A stretch of 64,000 nucleotides of DNA from Herbiconiux solani NBRC 106740 (GTDB lineage: Bacteria; Actinomycetota; Actinomycetes; Actinomycetales; Microbacteriaceae), in the NCBI RefSeq assembly GCF_001571005.1, contig NZ_BCST01000004.1:186001-250000 (forward strand), read 5' to 3'. Under the pieces are notes generated by a model. The model saw only the letters and a list, made by a program, of their open reading frames with translations. It made no database searches and was not told the DNA's origin. Shown here piece after piece: positions 57,465 through 64,000 of this stretch. Each line of letters starts with the position of its first letter. Positions within the stretch are counted from its first letter, which is position 1. Both the position numbers and the translations under genes were made by a program.

Positions 57465-57542
57465 ATGGTTCTCTCCGAATCTCATCCGAAAGGCCGGGCC
57501 CGGGTTGAGGCCTCGTCGGGGGTTCTGCCTCAATAGTCGGAG

Positions 57543-60281
57543 GTGTCGGCATCAGAGAACGTGAAGGATCGAGCGCCGTCGCGGCCCCGTGACGGCGCCG
57601 CCGGGCGACTCCCGGGGCGGCAGCGCGGGCTCCCGATGCACGGGCTCCGGATGCACGGAATCCGGCCCTCCGCGCGGCCCGCCGGTCGGCTCGCCGCCGC
57701 GCTGCTCGTCGCGGGACTCGCGGTCGCCGGCTGGGCGGTACCGAGCGCGGCGAGCGCCGCCGGGATGCCGAGCGAGGCGACGGCCACGACCGGCACCGGC
57801 ACCGCACCTGCCGATACCGGCATGGCACCCGCAGAGACCGGGTCCGGATCCGGATCTGCGGCCAGCGGCACCGCGCCCGCAGACGCCGACACGGCACCCG
57901 CGCCCGCCCCGTCGTCGGCTCCCGCCCCTGACGAATCCGCACCGGCGCCTCCCCCGACGACCACGCCGCCCGCCGACCCGGCGCCCCCGCCTGCACCCGT
58001 CATCCTCTCGCCCGCCGCCGGCACGCTCGTCTCCGACTCGGTCCTGGTCAGCGGCACCGCCGCGCCGGGCTCCGAAGTGCAGATCCTGGTCGGCTCCGCC
58101 TCCGAGCCCGACTGCATCGTGGCCCCCGGCGCCGATGGTGCGTGGTCGTGCCAGGTCACGGGCCTCGCCTCCTCGCCCTCCACCCTCGTCCGTGCGGTCG
58201 CGCTCACCGCAGGCGCCGATCCCGTCAGCACCTCCGTGACGGTGAAGGTGCTCACCGCACCAATCGTCACGGGCGGCCCCCGCGGAACCCTCACCAACGC
58301 GGTCGTGCAGGGCAGCGCCTTCCCCGGCGCCACCGTCACCGCCACCGCGGCCGGCTATTCCTGCGCCGGCACCGCCGACGGCTCCGGCGCCTGGTCCTGC
58401 CCCCTCGGCGGAGGCATCACCGACGGCCCGTACCAGGTGACCGCGACGCAGTCCACGACCTGGAGCGGCGGCACAGCCTCCCCCGCCAGCAGCCCGCTCG
58501 CGATCGTGGTCGACGTGACCGTGCCGCCCGCCCCGGTGCTCCGGTCCCCCGCCTCGGGCACGGCGGTGAGCACATCCGGAGCCGTCTTCTCCGGAACGGG
58601 CGAGAACGGCGCGACCGTCTCGGTCTTCGCCGGGGCCCACGTGCTCTGCGACACCCCCGTCTCCGGTGGCACCTGGTCGTGCGTCTCGGCGGCGATCCCG
58701 GCCGGCAGCTACTCGCTGGCCGTGCTGCAACAGGATGCGGCGGGCAACGTGAGCGTGCAGAGCGGGCCGCTCACCCTGGTCTTCCAGGACCCGGGCTCGC
58801 CCGCGACACCCGCACCCGGACAGCCGGGGTCGACCCCGGTGCCCTCCTCGACGACGGGCCCCTCGACGACGACTCCCGGATCCGACGGTGCCGTGCCGCC
58901 CGGTGGCAGCGCGGGGTCGGGGTCGGGGTCGGGCGGTGGCTCCGGTGGCGGTAGTGGTGGTGGCAACGGGGGTGGCGACTCCGGCGGGGCGCCGGGCACC
59001 GCGCCGACGGCCCCCGGGCAGGATACGGTCATCCCGCCCGGCACACCCTTCCAGACCCCCGGCACCTGGACCGACGCGACCCGCTTCACCTCCGCGGTGC
59101 TGCCCATGCTCGGCGCCGGAGCGGGCGGGCTGCTCTGGGTGGCACTCCTCGTCGCGGTGCTCGCGCTCCTGCTCGTCGCGCTGCCCGCGCGGCTGCTCGG
59201 CCGCGCCGTGGCCTCGCTCGGCGTTCTCGGACGCGGTGCGGTGCACGGCGGAGCCCCGCACGGCGCTCGCCCGGGCAGCGCACGGCCGAACAGCGCACGG
59301 CCGAACAGCGCACGACCGGACGACAACCGACCCACCAGTGCACGACCGGACAGCGACCGGTCTCGGCCCGCCGCCGAAGACCCCGCAACCGGCCCGGTCG
59401 TCATCGCCGCCGCTGCGGCCGCCGTGACCGGCTGGACAGACCGCTGGTTCGGCCGCAACCGCTCCCGGCACGAGTACGACGCCGCTCCCGAGGTGACACT
59501 GAACCCGGTCGTCCGGGCCGGAGCCGCCGTCCTCGCTGCCGCCGCGATCATCACCCTCTCCGGGCCCGTGCTGGGGCAGCCGGCGTACCTGCGCCTGTTC
59601 CTCGCGGTCGTCGCGGCGGTCGTCGTGGTGAACCTGGCGGCCACGGCGCTGCCGGCGCTCCTCGCCCGCCGGTTCTTCGCCATCTCGTCGCGCGTGCGCA
59701 TCCGCCCCTCCCTCCTCCTCGTCTCGATCGCCCTGGCCCTCGTGTCGCGGCTCGCCGACCTCGAACCGGCGCTCGTGTTCGGTCTGGTCGCCGGGATGCT
59801 CGTGGTGCCGCCGTCCGCCGACGAGCAGTCGCGCGCATCCCGAGCCGTACTCACCGCGGCGCGAGGGAAGCTCGCGGCGGTGCAGATCCTCTGCCTGATC
59901 GCCCTGGGGGCCGTGGCGTGGCTCGTCTCGACCGCCCTCGGCGGCGCCACCGGCTCACCCGAGCTGTGGATCGCGGCGGCGGCGGAGTTCAGCAACGTGA
60001 TCGTGCTCGCCTCGTTCGGCTCGGCCTCGGTGCTGCTGGTGCCGGTCGCGCGCTCCAGTGGCCGGCGGCTGTTCGACTGGTCGCCGGTCACCTGGGCGCT
60101 GCTGGCACTCTGCGCGTTCGGCGGGCTCGCGCTGCTGTTCCTCTCCGGGCTCACGACGGTCGGGGCGGCGGGAGCGGTGCTGCCGCTGGTGCTGGCCGCC
60201 GGGTTCGCTGCTCTCAGCCTGTCGGTCTGGGCCTGGGTGCGTTTCATCGCTGTGCCGGACGAGGACGAGGACCAGGACTAG
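57543..60281 (+). CDS. Large exported Ig-repeat protein with polytopic membrane C-terminus
   Basis: A 912-residue protein of unfamiliar architecture. It has an Arg-rich N-terminus and signal-like helix (50-72), then an Ala/Pro/Thr linker. About three bacterial Ig-like repeats follow (~150-237, 238-327, 328-415), each ending in a GxWSC pattern. A Gly/Ser/Thr/Pro linker (415-510) precedes a first membrane helix (~520-545), a cytoplasmic ARP-repeat loop (~570-630), and about seven more helices ending in an acidic tail DEDEDQD. Possibly a surface-sensing or adhesion module coupled to a membrane domain. Start uncertain (GTG 57543 or 57561). No recognised family for the C-terminal half. Confidence 0.8.
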   Translation: MSASENVKDRAPSRPRDGAAGRLPGRQRGLPMHGLRMHGIRPSARPAGRLAAALLVAGLAVAGWAVPSAASAAGMPSEATATTGTGTAPADTGMAPAETGSGSGSAASGTAPADADTAPAPAPSSAPAPDESAPAPPPTTTPPADPAPPPAPVILSPAAGTLVSDSVLVSGTAAPGSEVQILVGSASEPDCIVAPGADGAWSCQVTGLASSPSTLVRAVALTAGADPVSTSVTVKVLTAPIVTGGPRGTLTNAVVQGSAFPGATVTATAAGYSCAGTADGSGAWSCPLGGGITDGPYQVTATQSTTWSGGTASPASSPLAIVVDVTVPPAPVLRSPASGTAVSTSGAVFSGTGENGATVSVFAGAHVLCDTPVSGGTWSCVSAAIPAGSYSLAVLQQDAAGNVSVQSGPLTLVFQDPGSPATPAPGQPGSTPVPSSTTGPSTTTPGSDGAVPPGGSAGSGSGSGGGSGGGSGGGNGGGDSGGAPGTAPTAPGQDTVIPPGTPFQTPGTWTDATRFTSAVLPMLGAGAGGLLWVALLVAVLALLLVALPARLLGRAVASLGVLGRGAVHGGAPHGARPGSARPNSARPNSARPDDNRPTSARPDSDRSRPAAEDPATGPVVIAAAAAAVTGWTDRWFGRNRSRHEYDAAPEVTLNPVVRAGAAVLAAAAIITLSGPVLGQPAYLRLFLAVVAAVVVVNLAATALPALLARRFFAISSRVRIRPSLLLVSIALALVSRLADLEPALVFGLVAGMLVVPPSADEQSRASRAVLTAARGKLAAVQILCLIALGAVAWLVSTALGGATGSPELWIAAAAEFSNVIVLASFGSASVLLVPVARSSGRRLFDWSPVTWALLALCAFGGLALLFLSGLTTVGAAGAVLPLVLAAGFAALSLSVWAWVRFIAVPDEDEDQD
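59276..59355 (+). repeat. 15-bp coding tandem repeat
   Basis: Three good and two degenerate units of CAGCGCACGGCCGAA encode SARPN-type repeats in the loop after the first membrane helix of the Ig-repeat protein. Confidence 0.8.
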
Positions 60282-60338
60282 GAGGACGAAGTCTTTCGCG
60301 GTGTTACGCCGTCTCGGCTCCCTTCCCGCCAACCGTCT

Positions 60339-60344
60339 TAGGAT
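60339..60344 (+). promoter_or_regulatory. -10 box for leaderless flavin reductase transcript
   Basis: TAGGAT six bases before GTG 60351, leaving no room for a Shine-Dalgarno. Confidence 0.45.
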
Positions 60345-60350
60345 CGGAAC

Positions 60351-60992
60351 GTGACTGACGCACAGACCTCCGACCCGCGGCCCGACGCCCCCGAGCCCCC
60401 TCATGAGCGTGCTACCGAGGCGACCGGGGCCCGGCGTGACAACCTGTTCGCGCATCCGAGCTCGGAGAGCGTGGTGACGCCCGATGAGTTCAAGGCCGCG
60501 TTCCGCAACCATCCGGCCGGGGTCGCCGTGATCACGGCCGACGCCGGTGACGGGCCCGTCGCCCTCACCGCCACCTCGGTCTTCTCGGTCAGTGCCGAGC
60601 CGCCGCTCCTGGTCTTCTCCGTCTCCGATCTCTCCTCGAGCACGCCGACCATCCGCAAGGCCGACACCGTCGTGGTGCACCTGCTCGGCGCCGGTCAGCT
60701 CGACATCGCGAAACTCGGGGCCACGAGCGGCATCGACCGCTTCGCCGACACCTCGATCTGGACTCGGCTGCCCACGGGAGAGCCGTACTTCCCCGCCGCG
60801 CACGCGTGGATCCGGGGGCGCGTGGTGAACAAGATGGAGGCGGGCGGGTCGACGGTCGTCGCGGTGCAGGCGCTCGAGACCAAGGCTCCCCCGGCCGGAG
60901 ACCCCTCCGCCGATGCCGCCGAGGCCGAACCGCTGGTGTACCACAACCGCACCTGGCACCGACTCGGGGCGCACTCGAAGATCGAGCTCTAG
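60351..60992 (+). CDS. Flavin reductase family protein (FMN-binding split barrel)
   Basis: A 213-residue protein of the flavin reductase-like (HpaC/DIM6) family, which binds FMN and supplies reduced flavin or reduces small substrates. Motifs are FKAAFRNHPAGVAVITAD, LTATSVFSVSAEPPLLVFSV, IRKADTVVVHLLG and the end YHNRTWHRLG. A 35-residue unstructured N-terminus precedes the barrel. It probably starts leaderless at GTG 60351. Its partner monooxygenase is not nearby. Stop overlaps the convergent receiver-like gene by 4 nt. Confidence 0.88.
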   Translation: MTDAQTSDPRPDAPEPPHERATEATGARRDNLFAHPSSESVVTPDEFKAAFRNHPAGVAVITADAGDGPVALTATSVFSVSAEPPLLVFSVSDLSSSTPTIRKADTVVVHLLGAGQLDIAKLGATSGIDRFADTSIWTRLPTGEPYFPAAHAWIRGRVVNKMEAGGSTVVAVQALETKAPPAGDPSADAAEAEPLVYHNRTWHRLGAHSKIEL

Positions 60993-61390
60993 CGCGGCTC
61001 GAGCGTATCGGTCGTATTCGGCGTATCGGGCCCCAGCAGGGCGATCGCGTCGTCGAAGCTGCCGACCGGGGTCATCAACAGCCCCACGTCGGTCGCGAGC
61101 TCGTCGCCGTCGTTCTCGACCACGATCACCCGGGCATCGGCCAGGCGGCAGACGCGGATCTTGTAGTTGATCGACACCCGCTCCCCCGGCCGCTGCTGCA
61201 CGATGACCACGTCGGTGGGGAAAGAGGGGTCGGTGAGGAGCTGGCCGAGCGAGCCCGCCGTGATCCGCAGGTCGACGTCGGGCAGGGCACGCAGCTGCGC
61301 GGCCTTGTTCTGGAGCACAGCGGCATCCGCGTCGAACACCCCGACCGTCAACGGACGGGTGGTCGTGCTCCCCGGTCTCGGGTCGGACAT
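60989..61390 (-). CDS. Receiver-like orphan protein lacking the phosphoacceptor Asp
   Basis: A 133-residue protein with the alternating beta/alpha pattern of a response-regulator receiver. It shows TVGVFDADAAVL (acidic pocket), RALPDVDLRITAGSL, DVVIVQQRPG in place of the usual DVVLLDxRMPG, and DARVIVVEN. The phosphorylatable aspartate position is glutamine, and no output domain follows. It would therefore be a pseudo-receiver, possibly a protein-protein module. No kinase is adjacent. The assignment rests on visual pattern only. Confidence 0.6.
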   Translation of the reverse strand: MSDPRPGSTTTRPLTVGVFDADAAVLQNKAAQLRALPDVDLRITAGSLGQLLTDPSFPTDVVIVQQRPGERVSINYKIRVCRLADARVIVVENDGDELATDVGLLMTPVGSFDDAIALLGPDTPNTTDTLEPR

Positions 61391-61661
61391 CTGCGTCTCC
61401 CAGGCGGGCGTCCCGGAGGTCGGGATCGCCCTCGTTCAGCGGCTTCGCCTCCGCTGAACTCCCACCGTACGTCTCCTGAGGATCGCGCGCACTACTGAAG
61501 ACGGTGCACCCGAGGGTACGCAACCTGCGCATCAGCCCCCAGAGCGCGGCGGACCATGGACTTCTGTTCCGCCACCTGCCAAGATCCGAGCAGGACAGAG
61601 CGGCGTATTAGCTTCCGGACCACAGGTAAAGACGCCCCTCCTATTGGGTAGGGATGGGGCC

Positions 61662-62981
61662 ATGCACACTACAGGTGTACGCAAAATTTTCTTGATCATC
61701 GCCGGAGGGCTGGCCGGATGCACGGGGCTGGTCGTCGCCGGCTCGACCACAGCGGCACCGGTGAGCGCCGCGGATGCGCCGACGCAGATCGATCTGCTCA
61801 CAGCCGGTGACTACAGCGTCCTCGCCGCGAGCAGCGTGACGAACACCGGGCCGAGCGTGCTCAACGGCTGGCTCGGGCTCAGCCCGCAGACCTCCGTCAC
61901 CGGGTTCCCGCCCGGTACCGTCAACGGCGAGACCAACGTGGCGAACGGCCCCGCCAGCCTCGCGAAAGACCATCTGTCGGCGGCCTATGGGGTCGCAGCC
62001 GGACTGAACCCCACGGTCAGCGGTCTCAGCGACCTCGGCGGCCTGTCACTGACCCCGGGTGTCTACTCCGGGGGCGAGCTCTCGCTGAACGGTCAGCTGA
62101 CCCTGGCCGGCACGGCCGACTCGGTGTGGGTCTTCCAGGCCGACAGCACCTTCAAGACCGGCGCCGGGAGTTCCGTGATCCTGACCGGTGAGGCGTCGAT
62201 CTGCAACGTCTACTGGCAGGTCGGCTCCGCGGCGACGCTCGGAGCATCCTCGACCCTCGTCGGCACGGTGATGGCCTCCGACGCGGTCACGGTGGGAAAC
62301 GGCGTGACCGTCAGCGGACGCCTGATGGCGCTGACCGCCGAGGTGACGCTGATCAACGACCGGATCACCGCTCCGGAGGACTGCCCTCCGTCGGTCATCA
62401 GCCCCGTGTTCACGGGGACCACGACACCCGGCGGCACGGTCGGCACGTCGTACGAGTACGACGTCACCTCGACGGGTTCGCCCTCACCGACCTACACCGT
62501 GACCTCGGGCGCTCTGCCGGCCGGGCTCACGTTCGACGCCGACACCGGGAGCATCTCGGGCACGCCGACGGCGACCGGGAGCTCGACCTTCACGATCACC
62601 GCGACGAACGGCACGGGCCCGGATGCGGTGCGCGAGTTCACGATCGACGTGCAGGCGGCTCCCGTGACACCGCCGACCGGTGGTGGATCGGGCGGTGACA
62701 CCGGGAACGGGGGAACCGGTGGATCGGGTTCCGGTACCGGCGGCTCCGGCTCGGGTTCGGGTTCCGGCACCGGCACCACCGGGTCTGGCACCGGAACCGG
62801 TGGCGGGAACGCGGCCGGTGGCTCGGGCAGCACGACCGTGGTCCGAGGATCGGGTTCGCTCGCGGCGACGGGCGCCGAGGCTCCCTCGCCCCTGCTGACG
62901 GCGGGCCCGCTCGCGGCGATGCTCGCCGGCGCGTCCCTGCTGATCGTCCTCCGCCGCCGGACTCTCCGCCGCCGGGGCTGA
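61662..62981 (+). CDS. Secreted DUF3494 ice-binding protein with LPXTG-like anchor
   Basis: A 439-residue surface protein. It has a signal peptide (1-~37), then the DUF3494 beta-solenoid (~45-245: LLTAGDYSVLAASSVTNTGPS, LSPQTSVTGFPPG, WVFQADSTFKTGAGS), the fold of known bacterial ice-binding/antifreeze proteins. A putative Ig domain (~250-340: GTSYEYDVTSTGSPSPTYTV, GLTFDADTGSISGTP), a Gly/Ser/Thr linker, a sortase-like LAATGAEAP motif, a membrane helix and RRRTLRRRG complete it. ATG 61662 is preceded by GGGATGGGG, which can pair with CCCCTCCTA just upstream. Confidence 0.9.
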   Translation: MHTTGVRKIFLIIAGGLAGCTGLVVAGSTTAAPVSAADAPTQIDLLTAGDYSVLAASSVTNTGPSVLNGWLGLSPQTSVTGFPPGTVNGETNVANGPASLAKDHLSAAYGVAAGLNPTVSGLSDLGGLSLTPGVYSGGELSLNGQLTLAGTADSVWVFQADSTFKTGAGSSVILTGEASICNVYWQVGSAATLGASSTLVGTVMASDAVTVGNGVTVSGRLMALTAEVTLINDRITAPEDCPPSVISPVFTGTTTPGGTVGTSYEYDVTSTGSPSPTYTVTSGALPAGLTFDADTGSISGTPTATGSSTFTITATNGTGPDAVREFTIDVQAAPVTPPTGGGSGGDTGNGGTGGSGSGTGGSGSGSGSGTGTTGSGTGTGGGNAAGGSGSTTVVRGSGSLAATGAEAPSPLLTAGPLAAMLAGASLLIVLRRRTLRRRG

Positions 62982-63027
62982 CGCTCGCGGGTTCCCTGCT
63001 GACTCTCTTCGGGAATGACCCGAGACT

Positions 63028-63054
63028 GACCCGCTCGGGATCCGGGCGGGTCAG
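63028..63054 (+). terminator. Terminator after the ice-binding protein gene
   Basis: TGACCCGC/GCGGGTCA inverted repeat with an 11-nt loop, overlapping the stop of the small minus-strand gene. Confidence 0.65.
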
Positions 63055-63233
63055 TCCTGGTCCAGTGCCGGGTCCATGCCCGGGCGCACCGCGGCGTCGT
63101 CGCGCACGTCGATGCGCCTGACGCCGTCGGCCTTCTCGGTGACGTCGATCCTCGGCGCCGCATCCTCCTCGGTCGATTTCGGGGCGGTCGTCAGTTGGTC
63201 GTGCCGCTTCTCGTCGTGATCTCGATCATCCAT
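63051..63233 (-). CDS. Small highly charged hypothetical protein
   Basis: A 60-residue hydrophilic protein with many Asp/Arg/Glu residues (MDDRDHDEKRHDQL ... GMDPALDQD). No domain recognised and probably disordered. It lies between the ice-binding gene and the gene at 63350. It could be real or a chance frame; its clean ATG and sensible spacing to both neighbours favour a gene. Confidence 0.5.
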   Translation of the reverse strand: MDDRDHDEKRHDQLTTAPKSTEEDAAPRIDVTEKADGVRRIDVRDDAAVRPGMDPALDQD

Positions 63234-63349
63234 CCCCCCAGCCTGGCCCAGCGCGGCCGGTCCCGGGGGATGTCGGGCGGATGTCGGCGGCTCGGCCTAC
63301 GCTCGGCATGCGCGGGCCGGCGCGCTCCCTCTCAGAAAGGAGCCCCCGA

Positions 63350-63619
63350 GTGCCCGAATGGCATCCCGTCCAGGCCGTCATGCCGATCGAGTTCTACTAT
63401 CCGCGACCCGGCACGCCCGAGCCGTTCGCGATCATCCGCTGGGTCGACGTGCGTTTGCAGGGTGCGCCGGTGTCGCGGTGGCGCACCGTCACCTACGACG
63501 AGCCGCGGCGCCTGCTCGGCGACGGCTACTACGAAGAGCTCGCCGACGCCGCCCTGGCCTGTCACAAGCTCGCCATCGCGGCCGCCGTGCCGGCGGCGCT
63601 CAACGTCACCCGCCGCTAG
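63350..63619 (+). CDS. Small hypothetical protein
   Basis: An 89-residue soluble protein starting at GTG 63350, 7 nt after AAAGGAG. Aromatic-rich N-terminus (PIEFYYPRPGTPEPFAIIRWVDVRL), a WRTVTYDEPRRLLGDGYY segment and an Ala-rich helix to the end. No family recognised. Neighbouring small proteins suggest a lineage-specific cluster. Confidence 0.7.
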   Translation: MPEWHPVQAVMPIEFYYPRPGTPEPFAIIRWVDVRLQGAPVSRWRTVTYDEPRRLLGDGYYEELADAALACHKLAIAAAVPAALNVTRR

Positions 63620-63690
63620 CAGTCAGCTGCGGAACGTGACACTCTTACGACAGGTCCCCAGATCCCGGACCTTCGACGGGAGACCCCACC

Positions 63691-64000
63691 GTGGGCAAGC
63701 TCATCTACGACTCCACGATGACGATCGATTTCGACGACCGCATCCTGGCCCACCTGCACCTGGTCATCGGCGCGAAATTGAGACGGAACGAGTCGTTCTT
63801 CTTCGCGTGGAAGGACGACCCGCGAAACGGAGACGGGCGCAGCGTGATCTGGATCTATCCGATGGCGCCGCTGGTCTTCAAGTTCCACGGAGGTCGTGCG
63901 CCGCTGATCAATCGGCGCTGGGTCGACGAGCTCATGCTCACCGCGAACTCGTCGCAGGGGCTGCGCGTTGTCCCCGAACCGAGCGAGACCGGGTCGCGCG
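63691..64000 (+). CDS. Lineage-specific hypothetical protein (DUF7882-like), cut by window end
   Basis: GTG 63691 opens a frame with no stop before the window end; 103 residues visible. It begins GKLIYDSTMTIDFDDR, then RRNESFFFAWKDD, SVIWIYP and LINRRWVDELMLTANS. I associate this pattern with a family widespread in Microbacteriaceae, sometimes misannotated as ATP-dependent DNA ligase; that is from memory. No catalytic motif is evident. Function unknown. Confidence 0.75.
   Translation, partial: MGKLIYDSTMTIDFDDRILAHLHLVIGAKLRRNESFFFAWKDDPRNGDGRSVIWIYPMAPLVFKFHGGRAPLINRRWVDELMLTANSSQGLRVVPEPSETGSR

Overview
The window is about 70% G+C chromosomal DNA from a high-GC actinobacterium. Mycothiol S-conjugate amidase (mca) points to a mycothiol-producing lineage. 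The many GTG starts, leaderless-looking promoters, an LPXTG-like cell-wall protein and several small families typical of Microbacteriaceae (the proteins at 28805 and 63691, the DUF4307 and DUF4245 proteins) suggest that family. A fatty-acid desaturase next to a cold-shock gene, plus a secreted DUF3494 ice-binding protein, suggest a cold-exposed habitat. I see no tRNA, rRNA, insertion sequence, prophage or CRISPR array.

Layout. 1-8.3 kb: the end of an MFS transporter, typA/bipA, and a peptide ABC operon (binding protein, hairpin, two permeases, fused double ATPase). 8.5-10.1 kb: a CPBP membrane protease and a secreted pentapeptide-repeat protein. 10.2-15.0 kb: a glycine-cleavage operon gcvT-gcvH-gcvP behind a tandem glycine riboswitch. 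15.1-17.6 kb: a CopC-like protein, a desaturase, and cspA with a long leader. 17.6-21.8 kb: lgt (no normal start codon visible), a carboxymuconolactone-decarboxylase-like protein and small hypothetical genes. 21.9-44.1 kb: housekeeping genes (ychF, mmsA, rmuC, glpX, fba, ispH, xseA-xseB, a DUF4245 protein, carbonic anhydrase, fumC, phoH, uppS, hemolysin III, mca, a DUF4307 protein, greA, ilvA, AI-2E family). Many of these recall the mycobacterial Rv1080c-Rv1112 neighbourhood. 44.2-48.2 kb: an ABC importer operon whose binding-protein gene has an in-frame TAG. 48.4-51.1 kb: a YcaQ-like glycosylase, htpX, lemA. 51.2-57.3 kb: a tightly overlapped five-gene operon (tetR, MFS, PLP-fold protein, aldonolactone/alditol-type FAD oxidase, degenerate GH1). 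57.5-64 kb: surface and membrane proteins, a flavin reductase, a receiver-like orphan, the ice-binding protein and a lineage-specific hypothetical gene cut by the window end.

The most unusual items are four. The five-gene operon carries a GH1 protein that has lost its nucleophile and several sugar-binding residues. A three-copy intergenic palindrome family shows compensatory base changes. lgt has a probable ATC start behind a short upstream ORF. The ABC binding-protein gene has a nonsense codon while the rest of its operon is intact.
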